64,000 bases of DNA. Source: Thecaphora thlaspeos. Taxonomy: Eukaryota; Basidiomycota; Ustilaginomycetes; Urocystidales; Glomosporiaceae. Below are positions 9,832 through 19,603 of this stretch, in pieces. Location: the NCBI GenBank assembly GCA_900291925.1, contig UWYS01000006.1, positions 124,001-188,000 of the forward strand, written 5' to 3'. The notes beneath the pieces are model-generated. The model searched no databases. It was not told the origin of the DNA and saw nothing but the letters and a program-made list of their open reading frames with translations. Position numbers and translations under genes: made by a program. Position 1 is the stretch's first letter; each line of letters starts with the position of its first letter.

Positions 9832-12738
9832 ATGCGCTCCGCCGTCGTCCGTCGCGCATCTAAGCGCAGCTTTGACGTTGCCGACGCCTCTGTTTACGCC
9901 AGCAACGCCAACAGCAGCGACGCCACCTATTCGCCGGCAAAGCGTCGCAGCCCACCATCCGAAGACGACCTCGACTCGGACGACTCCGATGATGACGATC
10001 CAGGGAGCGAGACGGACCGCCAGGGGACGCCCTCGACCTCGTCGCCCGTCCCGCCATCGTCACGGCAACCTAGGCCCATCCTCAGGTCCGCCATGACCAA
10101 TCGCAACCCCTCGCCCGGCTCGCTCGCTGCCCTCAGCGCAATCTCGCCCGCCGCAGATTACCGGCAGGGCATGTACCTCTCCTTTATTAATAATGCGCTA
10201 CAAGAAAAGTCGCAGGTGAGTGTGCAATCCACCGTTGCCTGCTTACCTTGTCAGAGGTGGCCGTCGCCGTTGCGATCGAGACGGGGCCCAGAGAGCAGAG
10301 ACCCTCTCCCTGCGTCGTTGGCAGGCGGTATCGGCTGACACCTGGTCGCAACCACCCTTTTGCCCCCCCTCTCCGCCGCCGCAGAGCAACCAGGGGCCGT
10401 ACGACGAGCTGGCGGCCCAGTTCAACGTCTCGGCGCCCGCTCTCGGCGCCTCGCCCGCGCAGCTGAAATCTTGGATGGCGGCGCTCTCTCACGTCGTCTC
10501 GGGCCTCAACCGGACGCACTCGCGTCTCGTCGAAAACATCCTCCAGCTGCCGTGGTTTCTGATGGAGGACAGCTTCGCCCACCTCTGGATCAAGTTTGTC
10601 TGCAGCCTTGTCAGCGCGCGGGGCGAGTGGCTCAACAGCGTCCTCGCGCAGGCCGTCTACGGCCTCCAGTATAGTGAGTTGCAGCCGGGCCCCAGCAAAC
10701 ATCGACCCTCCTCGAACATTGGGCCGTTCTGACGACGTGTCTTTCTCCGTTCCGCGTCCTCCCTGACAATCATACCCGTGTCCCGCCAGTGTCCAACTCC
10801 AAGGCGCGCAACCTGCTCGGCCTGCCGCAGACGGAGACGCCCGACGTCAATCGGCGCCAGATCTACGACCGCTTCCACCTCCTGATCCGCTCGCTGATGG
10901 CGCTGATCCCGACGCTGCCGTCGTCTCTCTCGCCGCTGCTGATCAGTAGCTTCCCGCCCAAGTCCGCGCGGCGCGCCGAGCAGCTCGTCTACGTCCGCAA
11001 CGTGCTCCGCGTCGCGACTTACTGCGCCGAGCTATCCGAGAGCATCCTCAACATCGTCATCGACCGGGCCATTCAGCTCGACGTCGAGATCCAGGTGGAG
11101 CTTGACGACCTCGAGGAGGACGTGCTGGGCCAGGACCTGGCCGACCCCTTCGAGAATGCCATTAACGACGACGACAGCGACGACGACAGCGATGCCGGAG
11201 GCGACCTTCAGGACATGATGGACGACGACGACGAGTCGGCCGACGAGGATGAGCTCGAGGAGAAGGACATCCTCGATCCGGAGGACCAAGTGGCCATCGA
11301 GCGAATCCGGACGCTCGTCTCGACGCTCGATTGCATCATGACGGCCGTGCTCGAGCACCTCACGCGCCTCAACCGCGGCTACCAGGCGGCCATCGACGGG
11401 CAGCTCCAGTCGGCGGCGGTGGGACCTGCGGGCAGTGGACAGGGCAAGTCGGCGGTGACGATGAGCGCGGCCGACGGCGAGGCCCACCGGCGTCACCTCT
11501 TCCACATGCTGCTCGGTATCTTTACGCGGGCGATGCTCCCGACGTTCAAGTGCCGCCACGTCCAGTTCCTCCTCTTCTGGTTCAACTCGCTCGATCCCGA
11601 GTACTCGGACCTCTTCCTCGGCGTGCTGCTGACAAAGAGCCTGTACGGCGGCGTCCACGCGAATGGCACCAACGAGGTCGAGGAGCCTGACATCATGCGC
11701 TCGGCTGCGGCAAGCTACGTCGCGAGCTTCGTCAGCCGCGCCTCGTACGTAGACGGGCCCACCAGCCGGATCGTCGTGCTCAACCTGTGCGTCTTCCTCG
11801 ATGCCCACATCGAGGCGAGCCACCAGCTTGAGACTGAGATCGGTGCCGCTCCGCCGGGCAGCCGCGTCCACTCGGTCTTTTATGCCGTGGCCCAGGCCGT
11901 CTTCTACATCTTCTGCTTCCGCTGGCGCGACCTCAAGCTGACGCTCGAAGAGCAGCAGGCCGACGGCGACAACGATGGCGACGAGTTGGCCGACGGCCTG
12001 CACGGCAGCATTGGCGCGCTCTCGCAGGTGACGGCGGGGGGGACGTGGTGCGACGGCCTCAACGTGGTGCAGCGGGCGATCACGTCGCCGCTCAACCCGC
12101 TCAAGTTCTGCTCGGCCAACGTGGTCAAGCAGTTTGCGCGCATCGCGCAGCACACGGGCTTCCTGTACTGCTACTCGATCATCGAGTCCAACAACCGCAT
12201 GGGCCGCGTCGTCCGGAGCAGGCAGCCATCGAGGACGACGTCGCAGAGCACGCTCGACGTCGCCGCCGGGGTCGCCAGGGCGGGGGAGTCGTTGGCGGGC
12301 GGCAGCCGGGAAGGCAGCGACTCGGGCACGCCAAGGCCGTCGGACGCCGGGTCAAGAGGCGGCGGCACAGACGCAGGGAGCCAGCAGCAGCAGACGCTGC
12401 CGGATCCGATCCAGACGAGCTCAAACCTGGACGTCTTCTTCCCATTCGACCCTTATAAGCTGCAGACGTCAGCAACGTTTGTCGATCCGCTCTACCGCGA
12501 GTGGGCCGACGTCGCGCCCGAAGAGGACGGCGACAGCGACGAGGGGGGCGACTCGGAAGAGGATGGAGTCGGCGACGGCGCGCATGACGGCGCGCATGAC
12601 GGCGCGGCGGCGATGCGGGGTGGCGGAGTGGACATCCCCGGCGCCCTCCAGGCTGCGTCGCACCAGGGAGGTGGAGGCGAGGGCGACGGGTTCGTCTCTC
12701 AGGTCGAGGCGATGAGCATCAGCCCGTATCGGACATGA
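9832..12738 (+). CDS. RRN3: RNA polymerase I initiation factor Rrn3 (TIF-IA)
   Basis: Rrn3 binds RNA polymerase I and recruits it to the rDNA promoter in the nucleolus. Three exons (9832-10215, 10385-10673, 10790-12738) encode about 873 residues. Introns of 169 and 116 nt have GTGAGT-type donors, and codons join cleanly (LQEKSQ/SNQGPYDE, AVYGLQY/MSNSKARN). Recognisable family blocks include LSHVVSGLNRTHSRLVENILQ, WIKFVCSLVSARGEWLNSVL, RRQIYDRFHLLIRSLMALIPTLP and LLTKSLYGGV, then YVASFVSRASYV and PLNPLKFCSANVVKQFARIAQ with LYCYSIIESNNR. A long acidic insert (about residues 345-390, Asp/Glu runs) sits in the middle, as in other Rrn3 proteins. The C-terminus is Ser/Gly/Asp-rich. An in-frame ATG at 9691 would add 47 Pro/Ser/Ala-rich residues; the ATG at 9832 is preferred. 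Confidence 0.93.
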
Positions 12739-13148
12739 TGCAATGCCGGCGCTCTACCGATGCTGTGACGCCGTTCCGTTCGCCGCACCCATTCCTTTCC
12801 TTTTGTCTTTCCTTGACACCTTCGTTGAACACGCTTGCCCTCCCTTCCTTTCCTGCTCTATCCCGTCTTTGCATTCTTCCAGGCACGTCTTGGCGCGCCT
12901 TCTCGTCACTCTGTTTCTCATCCTCAGCATGATCCATCTGCAATTGTACCATACCGCACATACAAAGCCGCGCACGCCCAGGCTTCTAGATGTTAACGTC
13001 GACATTCCACCTTGGCTGCCGTGGTCGGTGGGGGGGGGTGACAGTGGGAATGCGCCCGCGAGGGTGGTGACAGGTAGGGCAGGTGGGGCAGAACTAGTTA
13101 CGCAACGGATAGGAACGACGACGACGACGACGACGGGGGGTGGGACGT
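12739..13148. other. Intergenic region between convergent RRN3 and thioredoxin genes
   Basis: This is the shared 3' flank of two convergent genes. It is T/C-rich after RRN3, then has short ACG and GGT runs near the thioredoxin end. Small open frames on both strands have no recognisable content. Confidence 0.5.
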
Positions 13149-13337
13149 TCAAGCCTGGTGCTTTTCGAGGAACTGGAGGATCTTGCTCTCTGGTAGCATT
13201 CCTACGAACCCGTCCACCACCTGCGGTACAAGAGGCGGGTTGAAACGAGAATCAAGTTGGAATCTTGCAGCGTGAGTCCGACCAACCTCTTGCACTCCCC
13301 TCTACACACACACACACACACACACACTATCTCTCCC

Positions 13338-13372
<35 letters not shown>

Positions 13373-13716
13373 GAGGACCAACTCACCTTTCCCTCCTTTA
13401 CCAACAAAACAGTCGGCATAGCCTTAACTCCAAACTCAGCAGCCAACTTCTGCTGTTCGTCCACATCTACCCTGATCAAATCGACAGGACTATCCTGTTT
13501 CTCGGTGAGCTTCGTCAGGATGGGAGAGAGGAGTTTGCACGGCTGACACCAGGTTGCGTGGAAGTCTACCAGAAGCGGACGAGCGTTCGTGGAGAATACG
13601 GTGCGGATTGACGATTCTGACGTGGATGGGTGGATGGTAGAGTGTCGAGACGTCGTTGCGAATGAGCGCACGCTAGAGCGTAGCGAGACGAGGGCTGAGA
13701 GACGGGCGGTTGACAT
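13149..13716 (-). CDS. Thioredoxin, probably mitochondrial
   Basis: This is a small disulfide oxidoreductase. Two exons (13716-13387 and 13220-13149) give 133 residues. The active site is WCQPCK inside VDFHATWCQPCKLLSP, with the family's KAMPTVLLV cis-Pro loop. Exon 2 supplies the final strand and helix, VVDGFVGMLPESKILQFLEKHQA, which completes the thioredoxin fold. The first ~35 residues (many Arg, Ser and Thr, no acidic residues until SES) look like a mitochondrial targeting sequence; that location is inference. The active site has Gln-Pro rather than the common Gly-Pro between the cysteines. The 166-nt intron holds long CA and CT microsatellites. Confidence 0.9.
13304..13372. repeat. CA and CT microsatellites inside the thioredoxin intron
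   Basis: About 12 CA dinucleotides (13304-13328) are followed by about 40 bp of CT/CCCT repeats (13331-13372) on the plus strand. On the gene's strand this is a GA-rich then TG-rich tract, ending before the 3' splice site at 13221-13223. Confidence 0.85.
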
Positions 13717-15458
13717 CGTGATGCGGTGCGGTGCGGTAATGAGTAGATGAGGTAAGGTGTGAGGTCAAGGCAGCGAGGGCAGAGAGAGCAGCAATGAAGG
13801 CGCTCCGCCTGTGCGGGAGTGCGGTGATCGACTCGTGCATTCCTGGCGCGGAACTGCCACTCACGCGTCGGCACCGAAGAAGACGCAGCGTCAACACGCC
13901 GGACCCATGCGTCGGCACCGAGACGCCGAGCCGCGAAAAGAAAAGAGAACAGGCCGAGATCGACCAGCACGCATCGGACACGCTTGACATTCTCGTCTGA
14001 CTGGATCGGGCGAGCCGAGCTGGGCTCGAGGAAGGCAAGACGAGCCATTTTGATTGGCCGCTGAACCCCTCCGCTGGCAAGCGGCTTGGGAAGTAAGGTC
14101 CGTCTGTACTCGTGGCGACGTGACGGCGCCGCCGTCGACGGACGAGGGTGCAGCTTAGGGGCGGTGGCGGCCCTATATTTGCTTTCGCTCGCACATACGT
14201 TCCGCCAAGCAAAGGATGGAGTAGTGTCAATCGCTTGGAGTGGTCCGTCTGAAGGTCTCTTCTAGTTGAGCAATTCGCGCACCCCATGCCCTTGAGCAGC
14301 GACCACCCGCCCTCTGCACCATCCGTCACGCAACAACCCCGCTACTTTGTCGAGACTGCCTCCCTGCCGGCGCTATCGAGCTGCCGACTGGCATGCTCCC
14401 TCTGGAACAGAGCGAGGTATAACGAGTCAAAGAAGAGACCGGTCCTCTAGAACATTGCAGTGAAGCTCTTCGCCCACCGCGACCTCTGTCTCTGTGGGCA
14501 AGTATTTGCTTTCCCACCCACGGCGGCTCTTCCGATCTGTGCAAAGCCGGCCGGCTGCCACGTAGCGGCGGAGAAGCCCCGCCCCGCCCCGCCTTGCTCA
14601 CTACTCAGCGATGGCGTCTTTGCACAGTATCTACCTGCTCTCTCGCTTCATTTCCTATACGCGGCAAGTCGCCGCGCAAGATCTCCAGCCTGCGCCCAAG
14701 AGGCCAGAGCGCGGGCGAACAATACAGGACGCTTGGAGCCTGACACGGTTTAGGCTTAGGCAGGCGGCCCACTCTCTGCCGCTTGCTTCCAGGGTCGAGA
14801 AAGCGAGAAAGCAAGAGCAAGGTGAGGCGGTTTGGGCAGCCGTATCGGAGAAGCCGACAGCAGCCGTTGCGCATGCTCAAGCCTAAGCTCTGCGGAGCGC
14901 AGCCAGAATGCGCGGCCTTGCCCGTAATCTTCCCATACCCCTTCTCCTCAACATCGAGACGCCATCGTCGGAAGGCCTCCGCTATCGCAAGCAGCAGCGG
15001 CAGCAGCAGCAGGCAAGAGGCAGGTTGGGTGCTGTTCCCCTCTCGAATCTGGTTTGGAACATGAGTCAGCCCCACGACCCTTCTTAACCCACATTCGCCC
15101 TGTCTTGATAAAGGGTGATCCTCCCTTTACCCACCTCCGCGCTTCCTCCCTCCCCTTCTCACTACTCTCGCCCTTGCCTCTCTCCCGCCCCGTCCCTTTT
15201 AGACCTCCGTCTGGGTCGTCTTTGCCTCGGTCGTCGTGACGCACCCAACTTGGCCCCTGGCCCCTCCTCCGCCTTCCTCTCCGCTGCGTTCGAAGCCCCT
15301 TGCTACCAGGTACTCTCCAAGGAGGGCAGCGTGCCTTCAATTGGCCAAGTATCTCTTGGACGAGCTACAGATCGGGGGAATTCTTCGAGGCTACTCAGAC
15401 TGAGACGTTTGACACCCTTCTACGCCGAGCGGCTATCACGGTCGTGACCGTCGCCAGC
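13717..15458. other. Long intergenic region, no gene recognised
   Basis: This is 1.7 kb between the divergent thioredoxin (-) and membrane-protein (+) genes. Open frames are short and have no domain or splice-consistent continuation. A short GCAGCAGCGG repeat lies at 14991-15011, and a C/T-rich block at 15120-15210 probably marks the promoter or leader of the downstream gene. An upstream exon of that gene could lie here. Confidence 0.45.
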
Positions 15459-17922
15459 ATGGCAGAGGCCGGTGCGCAGACCGGACGCCAGGATAAGGCT
15501 GCGAAGAAAGAGGGAACTCTGGTCACTGTCGAGGATACCGAGCCTGGCCTCATCTACTCGGGCGGGAGCCCTTTAGCCTCGCCCGCCAGCTCGGACTGGA
15601 GGATATGGGAGGCACAGGAGAACCCCCAGGTGGCATCCGGCGGCAAGGCCGTCTACAGTGAAAAACCCGGCGCCACGGTCAAGTTTGGCTTTAGAGGTAC
15701 GTGGCAAAAGAAAAGCTAGTCCCTGATTCGTAGAGGGCCAAGAGGGCTGGCCCGATTTCCCTCTGGTTGATCAGCTCACGTCGCTTTTTTCTGTCGTCGT
15801 CGTCGTCTTCTGAACTGGCGCGGAACCTCGACCAGGAGAAGATCTCAGCATCAACTTCGTGGCCCACGCGAGGCCTTCCTCGGCCAGCATCTCGATTGAC
15901 GGAGCGGAGCCCAAGACATTTGACCTCTCCGCAGCCACGCCTGATGGGCCGCTTGGATCGGACGACAGGCCAGATATCATTAGGGTCGTTTTCGCCTCGC
16001 TCGAGTGCGGCAGCCACTCGGTCATCGTCAAGAATACCTCGCCCGCCGCCGAGACGGGCACTCGCAGCAATCAGCTTATCTTCGATGCGTATAGCTACGT
16101 CGATCCGGGTAAAAAGGGCTGCACCGCGGCAACCACCCACGGCTCGAACAACGACGTCGAGGTCACCAGGGATCCTCCTCAGCCCGCGGCGTCCGCCACA
16201 GTTTCCTCAGAGCATGGCAACACAGCAGACACGATGAGGCTGGCCGGGGTCGTCGTCGGAGGAATAGCCGGTCTAGCTGTGGTCCTGCTCCTGATCGTGT
16301 GGCTCGTTCGCCGTCAAGTCAGGAGGGAACAAGAAATCAGCACAGAGGAGAGGGAGGATCCGTTCCCCGACCAGATCAAGGACCGCCGCAAGCGTCTGAG
16401 CGACGTCGTTGCTCGCTACCAGAGAGCCGGCCACGTCCAGCCGTGCTCGGTCGACGTCGCGACAGAACACGGTCCGACGCACAGAGACTTGTGCTACGCC
16501 GTTCCGCCGTCGCAGATAGCCGGCAGGAAGGCATGGATCGCCCTGGATGACGCTTCGGTCCACACGTCCAGCCTCAAGTCGACCCCGACCACGCCGAGGC
16601 AGACCTCGCCTAGCGCCTTCTACCACGGCTACGGCGGCGAGCAGCACTTTTCCCTACCGTACAGCCATCCCTCGCCGATTGTACCACCTCCAAACTACCT
16701 CTCCCCGACACAGTCGCCCCTGCCGCAGGCAGACGCCCCCCCTCAGAGGCGGGTTGAGTTTATCGGCGCGTATCCGGCGACGCCGCCTGCGCAGCAGTCG
16801 GGCGGCCCCGTCAGGCCGATCCTCTTGACGCGGTCGGACCTTCGGCCCCGGAGTGCCCCCGATCGCGCCATCTCCAGCTCCTCGCCCGCTTTTGGCAGCC
16901 TTCCGTCGTCCACCGAAACGCCCAGCTCGACACCGGACGGCTCGGTCCAGCACCAAAAGTCTTTGCTGTCGGGCCAACGCGTCGGCCGCACCAAGACAGG
17001 CGAAGGGACTGGAGTGCGCAGGCCGAAGACCACCAGCGCCGTCGAGCACTTCAACCGAGGTCGACAGTGGATCGAGATCGACAGGCCTCTCTCTTCCATC
17101 ATTGCGCGGCCCGAGTCGCCCGGGACGCCCGTCAAGCCGACCGAAGAGCCTACAGCCGAGGGCGAAGTCGGTGCCCCATCGCCTAGTCAGGGTGACACCG
17201 AGCACCTGCGCCTGAAAGAGGTCGGCCCTCTGCTACCTCCGAAGCCGCTGCCGCAACCGAGCGCGAAGGTGAGCGCGCTCGCACAGCGTAGAGGATTCCC
17301 ACGCCGGCCTCCAAAATCGCCACTGCGAGGCATCGAGACCGACGGCGAGGGCAACTGCCCGTCCGACGACTTCAGGGTCACTTGGCTCGGCTACACTTAC
17401 AATCATGCCGACGAGCAGTCGATGTGGCGCTCGGGCACGTCGTCTTCCTTGTCCAGTCCGATCAATGGCGGAGGCGGCGGCGGTGACATGGGCGACACCT
17501 CGCAGAGTGACTTGACGCGACGGATCGACTTGGACGCCGGACGTCGACTTCAGCCCAATCTCTTGGACGTCCCCTCTGGCGCGGCCCGTAGGAGGTTAAC
17601 AGAGATGGACTGGAAGGGTGGACAGCTACCGCAAAAAATGTACACGACTGACGAAGAGGAGCAGGGACAGAAAGCGTCGATAGACGACACGAATGGGGAG
17701 AGGCTCTTCGAGCAGCTGGAGGACGAGGCCAGGACGCTCGACGACCAGCGGGTTCGGAGGATGACGGCGGGCAGCGCCTCGATCAGAACGATCTACTCGA
17801 GGGCGAGCTTCGACAATGACGCCGGAACCATGGGTTCCGAGAGCGGCACCTCCCAGTCCGACCTCGTCACATTTCGGTCCGACGCTACTATAATGGGCTT
17901 CATCACACCCCGACGTCCCTAG
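15459..17922 (+). CDS. Single-pass membrane protein with extracellular beta-type domain (hypothetical)
   Basis: Two exons (15459-15696 and 15836-17922, 139-nt intron) give about 774 residues. The N-terminal part (TLVTVEDTEPGLIYSGG, then SVIVKNTSP and LIFDAYSYVD near residue 140-155) resembles the Trp-rich ectodomain common in basidiomycete single-pass proteins. A clear transmembrane helix lies at about 197-218 (LAGVVVGGIAGLAVVLLLIVWL), followed at once by RRQVRREQE, so the C-terminal ~555 residues are cytoplasmic. That tail is Pro/Ser/Arg-rich and disordered. No signal peptide follows the chosen ATG. The frame is open upstream to about 15300 and includes a hydrophobic ITVVTVAS just before the ATG, so the true start may be further upstream. 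A membrane sensor or adhesin-like role is possible but not shown. Confidence 0.65.
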
Positions 17923-17977
17923 GCGCGACGGTGACGGCGATCACCACACCATTGGCGAATCATCTCTTCCACGCGCG

Positions 17978-18036
<59 letters not shown>

Positions 18037-18357
18037 GCACACGTACAAGCGGACAGAACGGCCCGGTGGAGCAGCAGCACAAAGACAGGCTGGACCGAGG
18101 AGACCAAAACGGTGCGAGATCCTACGGCGGGGCAGAACAACTCTGCCGGCCGCAATGGCAATAACAGCGACCAGGACAGCGAGGAACATGATACGTAGGA
18201 GCAGCATTCCCGCGAAGTTTAGCTTGATCACGTAGCGAAGTCTAGCCCGCCCGTCGCTCTAGTGAAAGCATACAAGCCATACACAGATTAACAGCTTCGA
18301 GGAGCAGGCGCAATGATACATGTAGTGCAGCGGAAAAAGTAGTCTTGTAACAGCGTC
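17923..18357. other. Intergenic region between convergent genes, with CA microsatellite
   Basis: This is the 3' flank of the membrane-protein gene (+) and of the unresolved gene (-). Apart from the CA tract at 17980-18032 no feature is seen. Confidence 0.5.
17980..18032. repeat. CA dinucleotide microsatellite
   Basis: About 26 uninterrupted CA units, followed by a short imperfect ACGC extension. Simple repeat only. Confidence 0.92.
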
Positions 18358-19204
18358 CTAGTGTTCTCGCAACCCCTCAATCCCAGCGACCGGCCCCGGA
18401 TCCTGACCTAGTACCTGATGGAACCCATCGTCGATCTTGTGGCGTGCCAGTGCCTGGAGGATGGCCTCGTCCTCTTCACTCTCCTCGTCGAGGTCGCCGA
18501 GACGCGGGTCAGGCCCGATGCTTGCCGTCCTGCGCGCTCTACGGCATAGCCTGCTGGCCTGGGGCCTTGTGAGCTTGTGGGGCGATGCGGTCGAGGGCCA
18601 GCGCAGGAGCGTCTGGAGGTCGCTCCAGCTCCGCGCTGGATCGGCGAGGGCGGATGCGATAAGGGCCGAGGGGATCGAGGTAAGAGGCCTCTCGAACAGG
18701 GTCATGTCCATGCGGCATCCGTACGACTGGTGGCAGTATCCCGGAGCCCAGCCTCGGGGTCGGGGCGTGGGAATCGTTGTTGCGAAAGTCTCGGGGTCGC
18801 CGCTGATCTCGAGGCGGGCCCAGCGCGACACGTCCCACACCTCTATTCTGACCGCCTTGTTGGCAAAGTCTCTGCGCATCTTGAAGCCAATCCCGTAGTT
18901 GACGTACGATTTGGGACCGGGACCGGGTCCGACGGCAAAGCCGGGTCCGACGGCAAAGCCGGGTCCGACGGCAAAGTCGGGTCCGACGGCAAAGTCGGGT
19001 CCAAAACGACCCGCCGGCCAGAGAGACGCGGAGGTCGTCGGGCTGCGGCGGCGGCTGCGGCGGCGGCTGCGGCGGCGGCGGCGACTCGTCCGAGAAGGCA
19101 GCTGTGGGGAAAAGTAGCCATTGAAAGCGGCCCTTCTCGCCTGTGGGCATCTTTCGCTCGACGCCTGACACCAGAGCGAGCCGGTGGGCAAGCCGTGGCC
19201 CCAA
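18358..19204 (-). CDS. Hypothetical protein, gene structure unresolved
   Basis: A coding-like C-terminal part ends at the stop 18360-18358. It contains SYVNYGIGFKMRRDF, VRIEVWDVSRWARLEISGD, HQSYGCRMDMTLFERP and an acidic EESEEDEAI region, with host-like GC-rich third positions. Upstream, the best-looking coding sequence (RLAHRLALVSGVERKMP, GRFQWLLFPTAAFSDES at about 19188-19085) is in another frame. A still earlier block (LDIHADLVGLHRLNPHL at about 19290-19240) ends in a stop. The gene therefore needs at least one intron or a frame correction that I could not place. Between the two frames lie (CCGCCGCCGCAG)n and an 18-bp minisatellite. The start is unknown and may lie nearer 19320. I do not recognise the family. 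Confidence 0.4.
18918..19012. repeat. 18-bp coding minisatellite
   Basis: Four to five copies of an 18-bp unit (GGGTCCGACGGCAAAGCC, or with AAGTC) occur on the plus strand. Read on the minus strand they give repeated GPDFAV or GPGFAV hexapeptides in the unresolved gene. The two unit variants are grouped: two GFAV-type, then two DFAV-type. Confidence 0.85.
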
Positions 19205-19603
19205 TTCCTCTCAACACGGGACGAGGCCGAGCCGGACGAGGTGAGGGTTGAGGCGATGCAGGCCGACGAGGTCGGCGTGGATGTCGAGGCGCGGCCTTGC
19301 CTTGTGCAGGGTCCACACACCTCTGCTCCTCTTTGTATGTACATAGGCGCGCGCGCGCCCTCTTTCACTTTCACTTTCACTTTCACTTTCTCTCTCACTC
19401 TCATCTTGGCCGCACGGTCCAACAGCAGCGACACGCAAGAAGAAATCTTTATTATTGAATTACTCTGTGTCCGCCAGACCTCCTCCTCCTCCTCCTCCTC
19501 CTCCCACCACCCCACCACCCCACCACCCCTTGGCCATCCTCGCCCTTCGCCTCTCCTTCGCCTCTCTCGCCAAGCCGCACTCAGCCACTCCGCCGCTCCG
19601 GCC
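19205..19603. promoter_or_regulatory. Upstream region of the Egh1-type glucosidase gene
   Basis: It contains a TTTCAC tandem repeat (about 19363-19392), a CCT/TCC repeat (about 19482-19505) and a CCACCACCC stretch just before the ATG at 19604. These pyrimidine-rich tracts look like a fungal core promoter and leader. The left part may hold the 5' exon of the opposite-strand unresolved gene. Confidence 0.45.

Noticed and set aside
11032..12153. 373-codon minus-strand frame
   Set aside because: Antisense shadow of RRN3 exon 3.
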